In this document: in pieces, positions 24,449 through 33,710 of the stretch
Position numbering within the stretch: position 1 is the first letter of the stretch
Layout: the number at the start of each line of letters is the position of its first letter
Origin: an uncultured Pseudomonadota bacterium
GTDB lineage: Bacteria; Myxococcota_A; UBA796; SXON01
DNA length: 60,336 nucleotides
Assembly (NCBI GenBank): GCA_903885375.1
Contig: CAISIK010000018.1
Span: 1-60,336, forward strand
Direction: 5' to 3'
Position numbers and translations under genes: made by a program
The notes under the pieces: generated by a model
The model's database searches: none
What the model was told of the DNA's origin: nothing
Seen by the model: only the letters and a program-made list of their open reading frames with translations

Positions 24449-26280
24449 TTTTCCGTACTATCCAGTGCGGACCGCACCCGCTCGGCCAGGACGGGTCCGA
24501 AGCCCGGCACGGCGGCGATCTCCGCCAGGCTCGCCGCCTTCACGCCCGACATCGAGCCGAAGTGGCGAAGCAGCGTCATGCGCCGCTCCTTGCCGAGCCC
24601 GGGAATGTCGTCGAGGCGGCTCGTGAGGCGCGCCTTGCTCCGCGTGGCGCGATGGAAGCCGATGGCGGTGCGGTGCGCCTCGTCGCGGATGTGCTGCAGG
24701 AGGCGGAGCGTGGGATCGTCGGCCCGCAGCCGGATGGGCTCGGCACGACCGGGGAGCACGATCTTGTCGGTGGCCTCGCGGTCGCCGCGGGCGTTCTCCG
24801 TGCGCGGCTTCGAAACGCCGATGACGGGCTGCTCGTCGAAGCCGAGCTCCCGGAGCACATCGAGCGCGGCGCTGAGCTGGCCCCGACCGCCATCCACGAT
24901 GAGGAGGTCGGGGAACTCCCCCTCCTCCGCCGCGCGACGCATCCGCCGGCCTAGTATCTCCCGCATTGTGGCGTAATCATCGGCACCCACCACCGTTTTC
25001 ACGTGATACTTTCGATACTCCTTCTTCGCCGGCCGGCCATCGATGAACACCACCTGGCTGGCCACCGGCTCCTGCCCGAGAAGGTTGCTGTTGTCGAAAC
25101 ACTCGATGCGCCAGGGCGGGCCCACCAGCCCCGCCACCTCGGCGAGCCCATGCAGCGCGCGGGCCACCCGCTCCGACTCAGAGTTCTGGTTCATGAAGCG
25201 GGCATGGGCCGCCCCGGCCGCAATCTCGAGGAGCCGCGAGCGCTCTCCCCGCTGCGGCTCGCCCAGCTTCACGCGCCCGCCGCGGCGCTCGCGAAGCACC
25301 TCCACCAGCGCGGTCCGGTCCACCGGCTCGCAGGGCACGAGGATCTCGCCGGGAATGGGGCTGTCTCCATCGTAGAAGCGGTTGAGGAAGGCGGAGAGCA
25401 GCTCGCCGTCGTCCACGATCTCGCCCTCGAACGGAAATCCGTGGGGTTCGAGCACCTGTCCGCCGCGCGTGGGCAGGCACACCACCACCCCGCGATCGGC
25501 CTCGCGATACAGCGCCCATGCGTCACATGTGTCGGTGCCGAGGTCCGCTACGCTCTGGCGCTCCGTGGCGCTGCCAAGGGCCTGGACGAGGTCGCGGAGG
25601 CGGGCGGCGCCCTCGTAGTCCTCGGCCTCCGCGCGCTCCACCATGCGTTCGCGCAGCCGGGGCACCAGCTCCTTGTCCCGGCCAGCGAGCGCGAGCGCGG
25701 CGTCGTCCACGATCTGGGCGTAGGCCTCCGGGGTGACCAGCCCCACGCAGGGCGCCACGCAGCGCCCCATCTGGTGCAGGAGGCAGGGCCGCTTCCGGCT
25801 GTTCAAGACGTTGTCGGAGCAGGTCCGCAGCGCGAAGTGGCGCTGGATGAAGCCCAGCGTGCGCCGGGCCGAGGTCGCCGAGGGGTAGGGGCCGAAGTAC
25901 TTCGCGCCGTCGGGGCGGCTCCGGCGGCTCGTGGTGAGGCGAGGCCAGCGTTGCCGGGGGTCCAGGCGGATGCGGAGGAAGTTCTTGTCGTCCCGGAGCT
26001 TGGAGTTGTAGCGGGGCTGGTGCTGCTTGATGAGCGAGTTCTCCAGGAGGAGCGCCTCCTTCTCGCTGCTGGTGGGCACGACCTCCACCCGCTCGGCGGC
26101 GGCCACGAGGTAGCGCACCATGAATCGTTCATCGTGCCCCGCGAGGTACTGCCGCACCCGGGCCCGCAGGTTCGCGGCCTTGCCCACGTAGAGCACGGCG
26201 CCGTCGCGGTCCTTGAACAGGTACACGCCGGCGCTCGTGGGGAGGTCGTCGGCCTGGTCGACGAGCGGGCGGTCAGCCAT
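24445..26280 (-). CDS. uvrC: UvrABC excision nuclease subunit C, 611 aa
   Basis: Makes both incisions in nucleotide-excision repair. Domains in order: GIY-YIG nuclease (SAGVYLFKDRDGAVLYVGKA, residues ~17-36), Cys region (CLLHQMGRCVAPC), UVR helix pair (DYEGAARLRDLVQAL), RNase-H-like endonuclease domain with acidic residues in ECFDNSN and LLIVDGGRGQL, and tandem helix-hairpin-helix at the C-terminus (DIPGLGKERR, AVPGFGPVLAERV). ATG 26278-26280 overlaps the kinase gene end by 8 bases, so it is coupled to it. Complete and typical. Confidence 0.96.
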   Translation of the reverse strand: MADRPLVDQADDLPTSAGVYLFKDRDGAVLYVGKAANLRARVRQYLAGHDERFMVRYLVAAAERVEVVPTSSEKEALLLENSLIKQHQPRYNSKLRDDKNFLRIRLDPRQRWPRLTTSRRSRPDGAKYFGPYPSATSARRTLGFIQRHFALRTCSDNVLNSRKRPCLLHQMGRCVAPCVGLVTPEAYAQIVDDAALALAGRDKELVPRLRERMVERAEAEDYEGAARLRDLVQALGSATERQSVADLGTDTCDAWALYREADRGVVVCLPTRGGQVLEPHGFPFEGEIVDDGELLSAFLNRFYDGDSPIPGEILVPCEPVDRTALVEVLRERRGGRVKLGEPQRGERSRLLEIAAGAAHARFMNQNSESERVARALHGLAEVAGLVGPPWRIECFDNSNLLGQEPVASQVVFIDGRPAKKEYRKYHVKTVVGADDYATMREILGRRMRRAAEEGEFPDLLIVDGGRGQLSAALDVLRELGFDEQPVIGVSKPRTENARGDREATDKIVLPGRAEPIRLRADDPTLRLLQHIRDEAHRTAIGFHRATRSKARLTSRLDDIPGLGKERRMTLLRHFGSMSGVKAASLAEIAAVPGFGPVLAERVRSALDSTEK

Positions 26281-29200
26281 CGCCCGCCACCGGGTCGGCG
26301 GCGCGCGGCCGGACGAGCGGCTGGCGCATCGAAGCTGCCGTCGCGGCGAGGTCGGAGCCCTTCCCCCCGCTCGCCGCGAGCAGCGCCGACAGGGTGGCGA
26401 GGGCAGCAGCGGCATCCTCATCCACCAGCCCCCAGCGGGCCAGCACGCGGGCCGAGGCGAGCTCGGCGTGCACGAACCCCTCGTCGCCGCGCCGGAGCGC
26501 CGCGGGCAGCTCCACCACGGCCATCCAGGCCCGGTGTCCATCGCTGGCGGCCCGGTCCGCCGCCTGCCGCCCTTCTGCGAGGAGCGCCGCGCCCTCCGAC
26601 TGCTTGCCGTTCGCGAGGAGGAGCGCCCCGAGGTGCACGCGCGCGCTGAGCGCGGCCATGTCCTGCGGATCGTGATGCAGGTCGAGGCCGCGTTGGTACA
26701 GCTCGATGGCCATGGCCATGCGGCCGCGGGCCCGCTCCACCTCGGCGAGCACGGCGAGGGCGGAGGCCGTGGCGGAACGATGGCTGCGCGGCCCGGCCAT
26801 CGCCACCACCTCGCGGGCGAGGGCCTCGGCCACCTCCGGCTCGTTGGCGAGGCGGTGAAGCTCCGCCTGCCCGGCGCGGACCTCGGCCGCCCACGCCCGA
26901 TCTCCCGCGCGCATGGCCTGCGAGCGTGCCAGCTCGAGCCGCGCGGCCGCGGTGTCCAGCGCGCCCCGGCGCAAGGCCATTCGCGCGAGCGCGTGGTCCA
27001 CCCGCGCGGTGAGGGCGCTGTCGCCGTGGGCCCACGCCACGGAGGCGGCGCGCCCGAGTCGCACGGCGAGCGCCTCCCCGTCCGCGAGCCGGTCGTCCAC
27101 CTCGGCGCGGGCGAGCAGCGCGCCCACGAGCACCTCGGGCCAGTCGCGGTCGTGGGCCTCGTCGATCACCCGGTCGAGCAGGCGCGCGGCGTCGGCGCGG
27201 GCCGGGCGGCCCTCGAGCCCCGAGCCCCCCCGCAGGACGGCGCGGGCCTTCCACACGTCCACCGCGAGGCGGCGCGGGTCGCCGGGCGCATCGGGCAGCG
27301 CGGCGAGCGCGGCCGTGGCCTGGACCGCCACGCCGAGCACGCCCGGCCAGTCGCCGGAGACCGCCCGACGGGCCGCACCCTCCAGCCAAGCGTCGAGCGC
27401 TGCGGCGGGCTCGCCCGCCCCCAGGCGATGCGCCGCGAGCCGCTCTTCCAGCGGAGCCCCCGCGGCCACCGCCGCCGCACACCGCGTGGCGGCCGCCCGG
27501 TGGAGCGCCCGCGAGCGACCCGAGGCGCGGGCCCGCGCGAGCAGGGCCTGCCGCACGAAGGCGTGGGCAAACCGCCACACCACGGCATCCCCCGGAACCT
27601 CCACCGGCACCGCCAACCGCTCCCGCACCAGCCGCTCCACCAGCATCGGCGCGGGCCGGTGCCCCATGTCGCGGAGCAGCGCCGTCCACTCGGCTTCATC
27701 CACCTGGAACCCAAGGATGGCCGCGGACTCGAGCTGCAGTCCCACGGAGGCAACGTCGGCGAACTGCGCCTCGATGGCGGCGATCCTGTCCTCCCACGGC
27801 TGGAGCGCCGACTCGGGGAGGGTGAGCGGCACCGCGGGCGGTGCGTCGAACCCGGCCATCTCCGACCGGAGCGCCCCCCGGGCGAGGAGGTGGTTGAGCG
27901 TTTCTACCGCCACGCCGGGGTTGCCGGCCGCGGCCTCCGCCATCCGATGGGCCAGCGGAGGTACCAGCCCCATCGCGTTGCGGAGGAGGGCCGCGGTGTC
28001 GGGGGCGTCGAGGGGGGCGAGCTCGATGCGCAGCACCTCCACCTGGGCGGCGAGCGTGGCGAGGGCGCGGGAAGCGCCATCGGCCGCGGCGAGCCCCTCC
28101 GCGCGGGCCGTCATCACCACGAGCACCGGGAGCGCGAGCGGCTCCTCGAAGAAGGACCAGACGAAGGCGAGCGCCTCCTCCGAGGTGTGAACGTCGTCGA
28201 TGAGGAGCACCACCGGACGCTCGGACGCCCCGAGCTCCACGCGCGCGCGTGCTTCGTGGGGATCGCCCGAAAACGACACGACATGCGCCGAGCCCAGCTC
28301 GTGGGCGCGCTCCGCGAGCCAGCGTACGAGCCGGGTTTTGCCCACCCCGGCCGAGCCGTGAACCAGCACCGCCCGCGGCTCCCACACCTGGTTCACCTCG
28401 CCGAGGGCGGCCCAGAGCCGGTCGCGCTCCACCTGCCGCCCCACCATCGGCACGGGGCGCAGGGCGTGCAGCCCGAGGCCGGCGTCGAGGAGCCGCGGCG
28501 GGATGCGCGGGGTCTTCGGCGACTGCCAGAGGGTCGGCACCCGCGGCCCCGACGGCGTGTCGGACCCGAAGCGGGCGAGGGTGGTCAGCGCATCGGCGGC
28601 GTGCTGGATGCGGCGCCGGGGGTCCTTCACAAGGAGCGCCCGCAACCACGGCTCGAAGGCCGCGGGAACGGGGAAGCGGGGCACGAAGGCCGGCGGCTCG
28701 ACCTCGAGGTGCGCGAGCGCGAGTACCGCGGCCGGCCGGTCCTTCCCGAACGGCGGGAGGCCCGTGGCCAGCGCCCAGGCGAGGCAGCCCACCTGGTAAA
28801 GATCGGTCCAGGGGCCCTGATCGCCCAGCTCGGCGCGGAGCTGCTCGGGGGCCATGTAGGCCGGCGTGCCCACCACCACGCCGGGCTCGGCGTGGGCGAG
28901 CGGGGTGCTCAGCCCGAAGTCGCTGAGCTTCCGGCCGGGGCGCAGGTCGCTCTCGGTGGCGATGAGCACGTTGGCGGGGGCGAGATCGCGGTGCAAAACG
29001 CCGCGTGCGTGGGCAAAGGCGAGGGCGCCGAGCACCTCACGGAGCACCTCGCCCAGCTCACCCCAGCTTGCGGGCGGGTGCTTGTCGAGGCTGCCGCCCG
29101 AGCAGTACTCCATGGCCATCCATGGGCTCCCGAGCGGGAGGCGCCCGCCCGAGGCTGCCGAGGCCGCCGCATCCACCCGTCCGCAGTCGAGAACCGTGAT

Positions 29201-29398
29201 CACGTTCGGATGGTCGAGGCGGGCCACCGCGCGCACCTCGTCGAGGAAGGGCTCGGCGAGGTCGGGGCGGTTCTCCCGGATGAGCTTTACGGCCGCCGGA
29301 GCCCCGCTCTCCCCGTGCAGCGCGTGCCACACCTGCCCCATTCCGCCCTGATCGAGACGGCCGGACAGACGGAAGGCGCCGAGCGGGATCCCGAACAT
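26273..29398 (-). CDS. Ser/Thr protein kinase fused to an AAA/STAND-type ATPase and TPR region, 1041 aa
   Basis: Residues 1-~270 are a Hanks-type kinase: G-loop DQGGMGQVW (16-24), Lys in AAVKL (K38), HRDLAPAN, DFG and a TPAYMAPEQL substrate loop, so catalysis should be intact. Residues ~330-560 form a P-loop ATPase (PMVGRQVERDRLW, VHGSAGVGKTRL, PVVLLIDDVH). The rest (~450 residues) is helical TPR-like repeat. This layout is common in myxobacterial signalling. ATG 29396-29398 lies five bases after the ferredoxin stop; the 3' end overlaps uvrC by 8 bases. The stimulus and targets are unknown. Confidence 0.9.
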   Translation of the reverse strand: MFGIPLGAFRLSGRLDQGGMGQVWHALHGESGAPAAVKLIRENRPDLAEPFLDEVRAVARLDHPNVITVLDCGRVDAAASAASGGRLPLGSPWMAMEYCSGGSLDKHPPASWGELGEVLREVLGALAFAHARGVLHRDLAPANVLIATESDLRPGRKLSDFGLSTPLAHAEPGVVVGTPAYMAPEQLRAELGDQGPWTDLYQVGCLAWALATGLPPFGKDRPAAVLALAHLEVEPPAFVPRFPVPAAFEPWLRALLVKDPRRRIQHAADALTTLARFGSDTPSGPRVPTLWQSPKTPRIPPRLLDAGLGLHALRPVPMVGRQVERDRLWAALGEVNQVWEPRAVLVHGSAGVGKTRLVRWLAERAHELGSAHVVSFSGDPHEARARVELGASERPVVLLIDDVHTSEEALAFVWSFFEEPLALPVLVVMTARAEGLAAADGASRALATLAAQVEVLRIELAPLDAPDTAALLRNAMGLVPPLAHRMAEAAAGNPGVAVETLNHLLARGALRSEMAGFDAPPAVPLTLPESALQPWEDRIAAIEAQFADVASVGLQLESAAILGFQVDEAEWTALLRDMGHRPAPMLVERLVRERLAVPVEVPGDAVVWRFAHAFVRQALLARARASGRSRALHRAAATRCAAAVAAGAPLEERLAAHRLGAGEPAAALDAWLEGAARRAVSGDWPGVLGVAVQATAALAALPDAPGDPRRLAVDVWKARAVLRGGSGLEGRPARADAARLLDRVIDEAHDRDWPEVLVGALLARAEVDDRLADGEALAVRLGRAASVAWAHGDSALTARVDHALARMALRRGALDTAAARLELARSQAMRAGDRAWAAEVRAGQAELHRLANEPEVAEALAREVVAMAGPRSHRSATASALAVLAEVERARGRMAMAIELYQRGLDLHHDPQDMAALSARVHLGALLLANGKQSEGAALLAEGRQAADRAASDGHRAWMAVVELPAALRRGDEGFVHAELASARVLARWGLVDEDAAAALATLSALLAASGGKGSDLAATAASMRQPLVRPRAADPVAGDG

Positions 29399-29403
29399 GG
29401 GGG

Positions 29404-29739
29404 TCAGCGTCCGGGACGCTCGCTGAGGTCGGCCCGCTTGCCGGACTGCTTCTTGACGGCATCGGCCCCGGGGAGGGCCGGCTTCTGCTTGGAGATGGTC
29501 GGCCACACCTTCGCGAGCCGCGCGTTGATCTCGATGAACTCGGCCTGCGCCGCCGGAACATCCTCGAGCAGGAAGATCGCCTCGGCCGGGCAGGCCGGCA
29601 CGCAGGCGTTGCAGTCGATGCACTCGTCGGGGTCGATGACCAGCATGTTCTCTCCCTCGTGGAAACAGTCCACGGGGCAGACCGACACGCAGTCGGTGAA
29701 TTTGCAGCGGATGCACGACTCGGTCACGACGAAAGCCAC
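29404..29739 (-). CDS. fdxA: 7Fe-type ferredoxin with C-terminal extension, 111 aa
   Basis: The GTG at 29737-29739 gives AFVVTESCIRCKFTDCVSVCPVDCFHEG, the conserved start of FdxA-type [3Fe-4S][4Fe-4S] ferredoxins. The second cluster motif is CIDCNACVPACP. GGAG lies eight bases upstream, which supports this start over the longer frame. The C-terminal half (IEINARLAKVWPTISKQK then Lys/Arg-rich) is the family's usual tail with some extension. It carries low-potential electrons and is first in the run ferredoxin, kinase, uvrC, cytochrome. Confidence 0.92.
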   Translation of the reverse strand: MAFVVTESCIRCKFTDCVSVCPVDCFHEGENMLVIDPDECIDCNACVPACPAEAIFLLEDVPAAQAEFIEINARLAKVWPTISKQKPALPGADAVKKQSGKRADLSERPGR

Positions 29740-29802
29740 GGGCGGCTCCAGGAGCGCGGTCCTGTAGCCCGCCCGCAAGCCTCAGGGTGACTATGAGGGC
29801 CC

Positions 29803-31302
29803 ATGGATTGTGAACATCGGCCGGCCTGCCCCGGTTGCCCCCTGGCCGAGACCCCCTACGCTGATCAGCTCCTGGCCAAGCAGGCGCGGCTCGCCCGGGC
29901 GCTGGCGCCCTACGGCCACTTGCCCGAAGCCCCCGCCGTTGTCGGCTCGGAGTGGCAGGAAGGCTATCGCCACCGCCTGAAATTGCCGGTCGCCTCCGCG
30001 CCGTCGCGCGCCATCGGGCTCTACGACCGCGAAGGCGGGCGTGTGCTCGACACGCCGAACTGCCTCGTCCTGCACCCCGAGCTGCGCGCTGCGCTCGGCG
30101 CCGTGCGGGCGTGGTTGGCCGACCGCACGGACGTGGCGAGCGTGGATCTCCGCCGGTCGCACGCCACGGGGCAGCTGCAGCTCGTGCTGGCGCTTCCGGG
30201 CGGCGAACTGCCCGGGGGGCGCGAAGCCCTCGCCGGCCTCGTGGCGGCGCTCCCCGAGCTCACGTCGGTGGCGATCTCGCGGGCCGATCCCAGTGGCAAG
30301 CGGGTGATGGGCACTCGCCCGCGGGTGATCCACGGTCGCCCGTGGCTCGACGAGCGCGTGGGGAACACGCGGTATCGCATCCACCCGGGTGCCTTCTTCC
30401 AAGCCGACCCGCGCCAGGCCGAACGCCTGCACGCCATGGTGCGCGCGGCCGTGGGGGAGGCCGCGACGGTGCTCGATCTCTACGCGGGCGTGGGGGCGTA
30501 CGCGCTCGCGCTCGCCGAGGGCCGCGAACGGGTGGTGGCCATCGAGGAGGTGCCCGACGCCGCCCGGGCCGCGGCCGACATGGCGCCACCGAACGTGGAG
30601 GTGCGCACCGGGCGTGCGGAGAAGCACCTCGGCGAGGAGTCCTTCGAGGTGGCGATCCTCAACCCGGCGCGGCGCGGCGCCGACCCCGGTCTGCTCGCCC
30701 GGCTGGCCACGGCCGCGGAGCGGCTCGTGTACGTGTCGTGCGGGCCGGAAACGCTCGCCCGGGACCTCGACCTGCTCTCGGCCCACGGGATGCGCGTGCG
30801 GGGCATCGAGGCGATCGACCTCTTCCCCCAGACCGGCGAGGTGGAGACGGTGGTGACCCTCGAACGCGGCCGAGCGCGCACCGAGTGGTCCGTGCCCGGC
30901 GGCCGCGCGCGCACGCCCTGGCTCGGGGAGGCGAGCGGAGTGGTCGGCCATCCGGACCGCGCGCTCGCCCTGGTGCTCGGCGAAACCCCGGTGTCGGGGC
31001 TCGCCGCGGGCTCGCGCTTCAAGCGGATCGGGATGGTGGCGGGCCATTCGTTGGTGCGGGTGGAGCTGGCCGGACCGCTCGCGGCCGCCCTGGCGCTCTT
31101 CTCGCGCAACGGCAGCCCGGTGGCGGGCGCCGATCCCGCCACCGCCCGGTTCTTCGCCGAGCGTGCCGGCCTACAGCGGCCCTTCGTGCACGTGGAGCGG
31201 GTGGGCGCGGCCACCGCGCCCTTGCATGGCGATCTCGTCAACGCCCTGCGCGCGCTCGGCGCCGACGACAAGACGGTGGCCCGGGCCGGCGCGCTGCCGT
31301 AG
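29803..31302 (+). CDS. TrmA/RumA-family RNA uracil-C5 methyltransferase with extra C-terminal domain, 499 aa
   Basis: The N-terminus has the 4Fe-4S ligands C3, C9, C12 plus a Cys in TPNCLVLHP. The methyltransferase core shows HPGAFFQADPRQAERL, SAM motif VLDLYAGVGAYALAL, a changed motif IV (NPAR rather than DPPR) and the catalytic Cys in YVSCGPETLARDL, so it should methylate uridine in 23S rRNA or tRNA. Residues ~355-499 are beyond the usual family end. Their pattern (SRFKRIG, HSLVRVEL, NGSPVAGADPAT, LQRPFVHVERV) resembles the C-terminal half of RluA-type pseudouridine synthases, without the catalytic Asp half. There is no Shine-Dalgarno. Confidence 0.82.
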   Translation: MDCEHRPACPGCPLAETPYADQLLAKQARLARALAPYGHLPEAPAVVGSEWQEGYRHRLKLPVASAPSRAIGLYDREGGRVLDTPNCLVLHPELRAALGAVRAWLADRTDVASVDLRRSHATGQLQLVLALPGGELPGGREALAGLVAALPELTSVAISRADPSGKRVMGTRPRVIHGRPWLDERVGNTRYRIHPGAFFQADPRQAERLHAMVRAAVGEAATVLDLYAGVGAYALALAEGRERVVAIEEVPDAARAAADMAPPNVEVRTGRAEKHLGEESFEVAILNPARRGADPGLLARLATAAERLVYVSCGPETLARDLDLLSAHGMRVRGIEAIDLFPQTGEVETVVTLERGRARTEWSVPGGRARTPWLGEASGVVGHPDRALALVLGETPVSGLAAGSRFKRIGMVAGHSLVRVELAGPLAAALALFSRNGSPVAGADPATARFFAERAGLQRPFVHVERVGAATAPLHGDLVNALRALGADDKTVARAGALP

Positions 31303-31320
31303 GCCGGCGGGAGGCCCTGC

Positions 31321-32262
31321 TCAGGGGAGCAGGAAGCGGACGCGCGGCCCCACCGAGACCGCGATGGTCTGGCCGGCGGGGTGGAAGTCCCCATCCACCA
31401 TGAAGGGCATCGCCTTCTCCGAGCGCATCACCACCCGCTCGGGCACTGCGCTGAACACCTCGGGGGACTGGATCGGCTGCGCCATCCGAATTCGCGGCAG
31501 GCACTTCACCACGCCGAACGCATCGCAGGCAAAGCCGAGCGCTTGCAGCCGGCCCGGGTGACGCAACGCCTCGTAGAACGGCCGGAACCCGAAGCCGATG
31601 TCATCCACCGTGCCCATCGTGACGGTGAGGTAGCGCTTCGGAGCCCAGCGGACGCCATCGACCTCCACCTCGCACTCGGCGGGCGCGCTGAGCCGCTGGA
31701 TGAGGGGGCCGCCCACCATGGCCGAGAAGACCGCGCGGGTGAGGAGCACGGCGGCGGAGAGCGGCGAGGGATCACTCGCCGCGTAGTGCTCCTGCAGGAA
31801 GTTGCTCAACAGCCCGTTGCCGAAGAGGAACCCGTATTCGGGCTTCTCGCCCCCTTCGATCCGCAGGATGTTCCGTTCGGCCCAGGGCATCGGCTGGTCG
31901 GTGTGGTAGCGGAGCAGGAGCGAGGAGAGGATCATCTCCGGCTTGCCCCGGATGCCGAGCCCGCTCGCGATGGTGTTCATCGTGCCGCCGCGCAGGATGG
32001 CCACGGGGGGGAGCGGGGTGTCCCCATAGGCTTCGATGAACGCCGTCAGGACCATGTGGAGCGTGCCATCGCCCCCGTTGACCGCCAGCACGTCGATCCC
32101 CTCCTCCCGGAACCGCCGCGCCTGCTCCACGAGGTCTTCCCGGTTCTGGGGCTGCGCCACCTTGCCGCGGGTTCCGAGCATGAAGGACATCTGCCCACTC
32201 AAGGCAGGATTCTTCCTGTTCTGCCGCGAGCGGGGGTTGGAAACGACGGCGATACCGGACAT
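31321..32262 (-). CDS. Diacylglycerol-kinase-family lipid kinase, 313 aa
   Basis: Signature of the DAGK/sphingosine-kinase catalytic fold: N-terminal IAVVSNPRSRQNRKNP, ATP-binding VNGGDGTLHMVL, and LRGGTMNTIASGLGI. C-terminal beta-sandwich ends with MVDGDFHPAG. It probably phosphorylates a membrane lipid (diacylglycerol or similar) for phospholipid recycling or signalling. ATG 32260-32262 lies eight bases from a strong -10 box. Convergent with the methyltransferase (18-base gap). Confidence 0.82.
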   Translation of the reverse strand: MSGIAVVSNPRSRQNRKNPALSGQMSFMLGTRGKVAQPQNREDLVEQARRFREEGIDVLAVNGGDGTLHMVLTAFIEAYGDTPLPPVAILRGGTMNTIASGLGIRGKPEMILSSLLLRYHTDQPMPWAERNILRIEGGEKPEYGFLFGNGLLSNFLQEHYAASDPSPLSAAVLLTRAVFSAMVGGPLIQRLSAPAECEVEVDGVRWAPKRYLTVTMGTVDDIGFGFRPFYEALRHPGRLQALGFACDAFGVVKCLPRIRMAQPIQSPEVFSAVPERVVMRSEKAMPFMVDGDFHPAGQTIAVSVGPRVRFLLP

Positions 32263-32270
32263 CCGGCGCG

Positions 32271-32299
32271 TTTATCACGGTTCTGTCACGGGCTGTCAG
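32271..32299 (-). promoter_or_regulatory. Sigma-70-like promoter of the lipid-kinase gene
   Basis: On the reverse strand CTGACA (32294-32299) and GATAAA (32271-32276) are separated by 17 bases, a good -35/-10 pair. The ATG follows 8 bases after the -10, so the mRNA would be leaderless or have only one or two leader bases. Confidence 0.6.
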
Positions 32300-32372
32300 G
32301 CGTTGGTCGGATCGCCGTCAGCGCCCCCGGCCGGACCGCGCGCCCGTCCGCTTTCCAGGGTATGCACCGGCT

Positions 32373-33692
32373 GTGTTCAACGCATCCCGTCCGCTCCTTC
32401 TGCTCACAGTCGTCGCCTGCGATGACACCGTCTCGATGGCCATCGGTGGGGATCTGAAGGCCACTCCCTCCCAGCAGGTGGTCACGGTGGCCAGCTTCAG
32501 CTTCCTCCCCAACGACGTGGAGCGAACGCGCGTGGAGGTGTCCGACGAGGAAGGCCCGCTGGTGGCCAGCGACTGGTCCGAGCCAGGAGAGAAGCGCGAG
32601 ACGGTGAGGCTCCTCGGCATGCCCGCGTCGAGCACGCTCACGGCCCGGCTCGTCACCGAAGGCGGCGAGGAGCTCGACTCGGTCGAGTTCGAGACCGGCG
32701 CCCCCCCGCCGCAGGTCCCCGTCCTGACAGTCACCGGCGAGCCCGGGTGGGCCGGCTACAACTTCACCAGCGTGATCGGCACGGAGAACGTGGCGCTCGT
32801 GCTCGACGAGCGCGGGCGGGTCATCTGGTACCACGTGTCGGAGGATGAGGTCGTGCTCTCCCGCACCCGCCTGCGGCCCGACAACGAAGGGATCACCTAC
32901 CTCATGGCCCCCGGGGGCGCCGGGAAGCCCCAGTACCTTGCCGACGTGGACTGGGACTCGGCGGAGGAGGCCAGGTTCGCGGAGGATCAGCACGTCACCC
33001 ACGACTTCGTCTTCCGCCCCGACGGGGGGATCACCACACTCGTCACCACGCAGATCGTGGTGGCCGGCGAGACGAAGCGCAGCGGCGCGCTCGTGGAGCT
33101 CCAGGAGGATGGCACCGGCGAGACGGTGTGGATCGGCGAGGACACCTGGCCGGCCGGCGTGAACGGCGAAGGCCCCTTCGAAGGCCCCCACGTGAACACG
33201 CTCACCTACGATGCCGAGCGTGACTGGTACTGGTGGACCGTCCAGAACGCGGACTCGCTCCTCAACTACGACCGGGCGGCCGCCACCTGGCACCACGTGC
33301 TCGGGAACAGCGGCGCGGACTACACCTATGTGGGCGACCCGGGGCTCCTCGGCCCGCACCACATCTCGCTCAGCGGCGACACCATCCGCATCCACGACAA
33401 CCGGGATGTCGACACCAACTCCCGCATCGTCGAGTACCAACTCGACTCTACCGCCATGACCGCCACGTTCACCCGCGAGTGGTTCCACGATCCGCCCGTG
33501 TACGACTTCGCGCTGGGGGATGTGCACACGCGGAGCGACGGATCGATGCTGGTGACCTGGTGCTCGTCCGGCCTGATCGATGACTTCGGCCCCGACGGAA
33601 CGATCCGGGCCAGCCTGGCCGGCCCGCTGGGCGCGGCCTTCGGCTACGGCGAGCTTCACGACAGCCTGCCCGGCCAGGTGCGCCTCCGCTGA
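32373..33692 (+). CDS. Arylsulfotransferase-like lipoprotein, 439 aa
   Basis: GTG start at 32373; signal FNASRPLLLLTVVAC gives a lipoprotein (Cys16). After a ~100-residue Ig-like N-terminal part, the body has beta-propeller-type strands with VTHDFVFRPDGGITTLVT, GPHVNTLTYDAERDWYWWTVQN, LGPHHISLSGDTIRIHDN and ALGDVHTRSDGSMLVTW, the pattern of arylsulfotransferase (ASST)-like proteins whose catalytic histidines sit in such loops. It may transfer sulfate between phenols in the periplasm or at the cell surface, but many homologues are uncharacterised. A GTATGC box lies just upstream. Confidence 0.65.
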   Translation: MFNASRPLLLLTVVACDDTVSMAIGGDLKATPSQQVVTVASFSFLPNDVERTRVEVSDEEGPLVASDWSEPGEKRETVRLLGMPASSTLTARLVTEGGEELDSVEFETGAPPPQVPVLTVTGEPGWAGYNFTSVIGTENVALVLDERGRVIWYHVSEDEVVLSRTRLRPDNEGITYLMAPGGAGKPQYLADVDWDSAEEARFAEDQHVTHDFVFRPDGGITTLVTTQIVVAGETKRSGALVELQEDGTGETVWIGEDTWPAGVNGEGPFEGPHVNTLTYDAERDWYWWTVQNADSLLNYDRAAATWHHVLGNSGADYTYVGDPGLLGPHHISLSGDTIRIHDNRDVDTNSRIVEYQLDSTAMTATFTREWFHDPPVYDFALGDVHTRSDGSMLVTWCSSGLIDDFGPDGTIRASLAGPLGAAFGYGELHDSLPGQVRLR

Positions 33693-33710
33693 GGCCCCCG
33701 GTCGGGTCGG

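Noticed and set aside
26213..29767. 1184-codon open frame on the forward strand
   Set aside because: It mirrors the kinase-ATPase gene on the other strand, and its translation is Arg/His/Gly-rich with no domain pattern.
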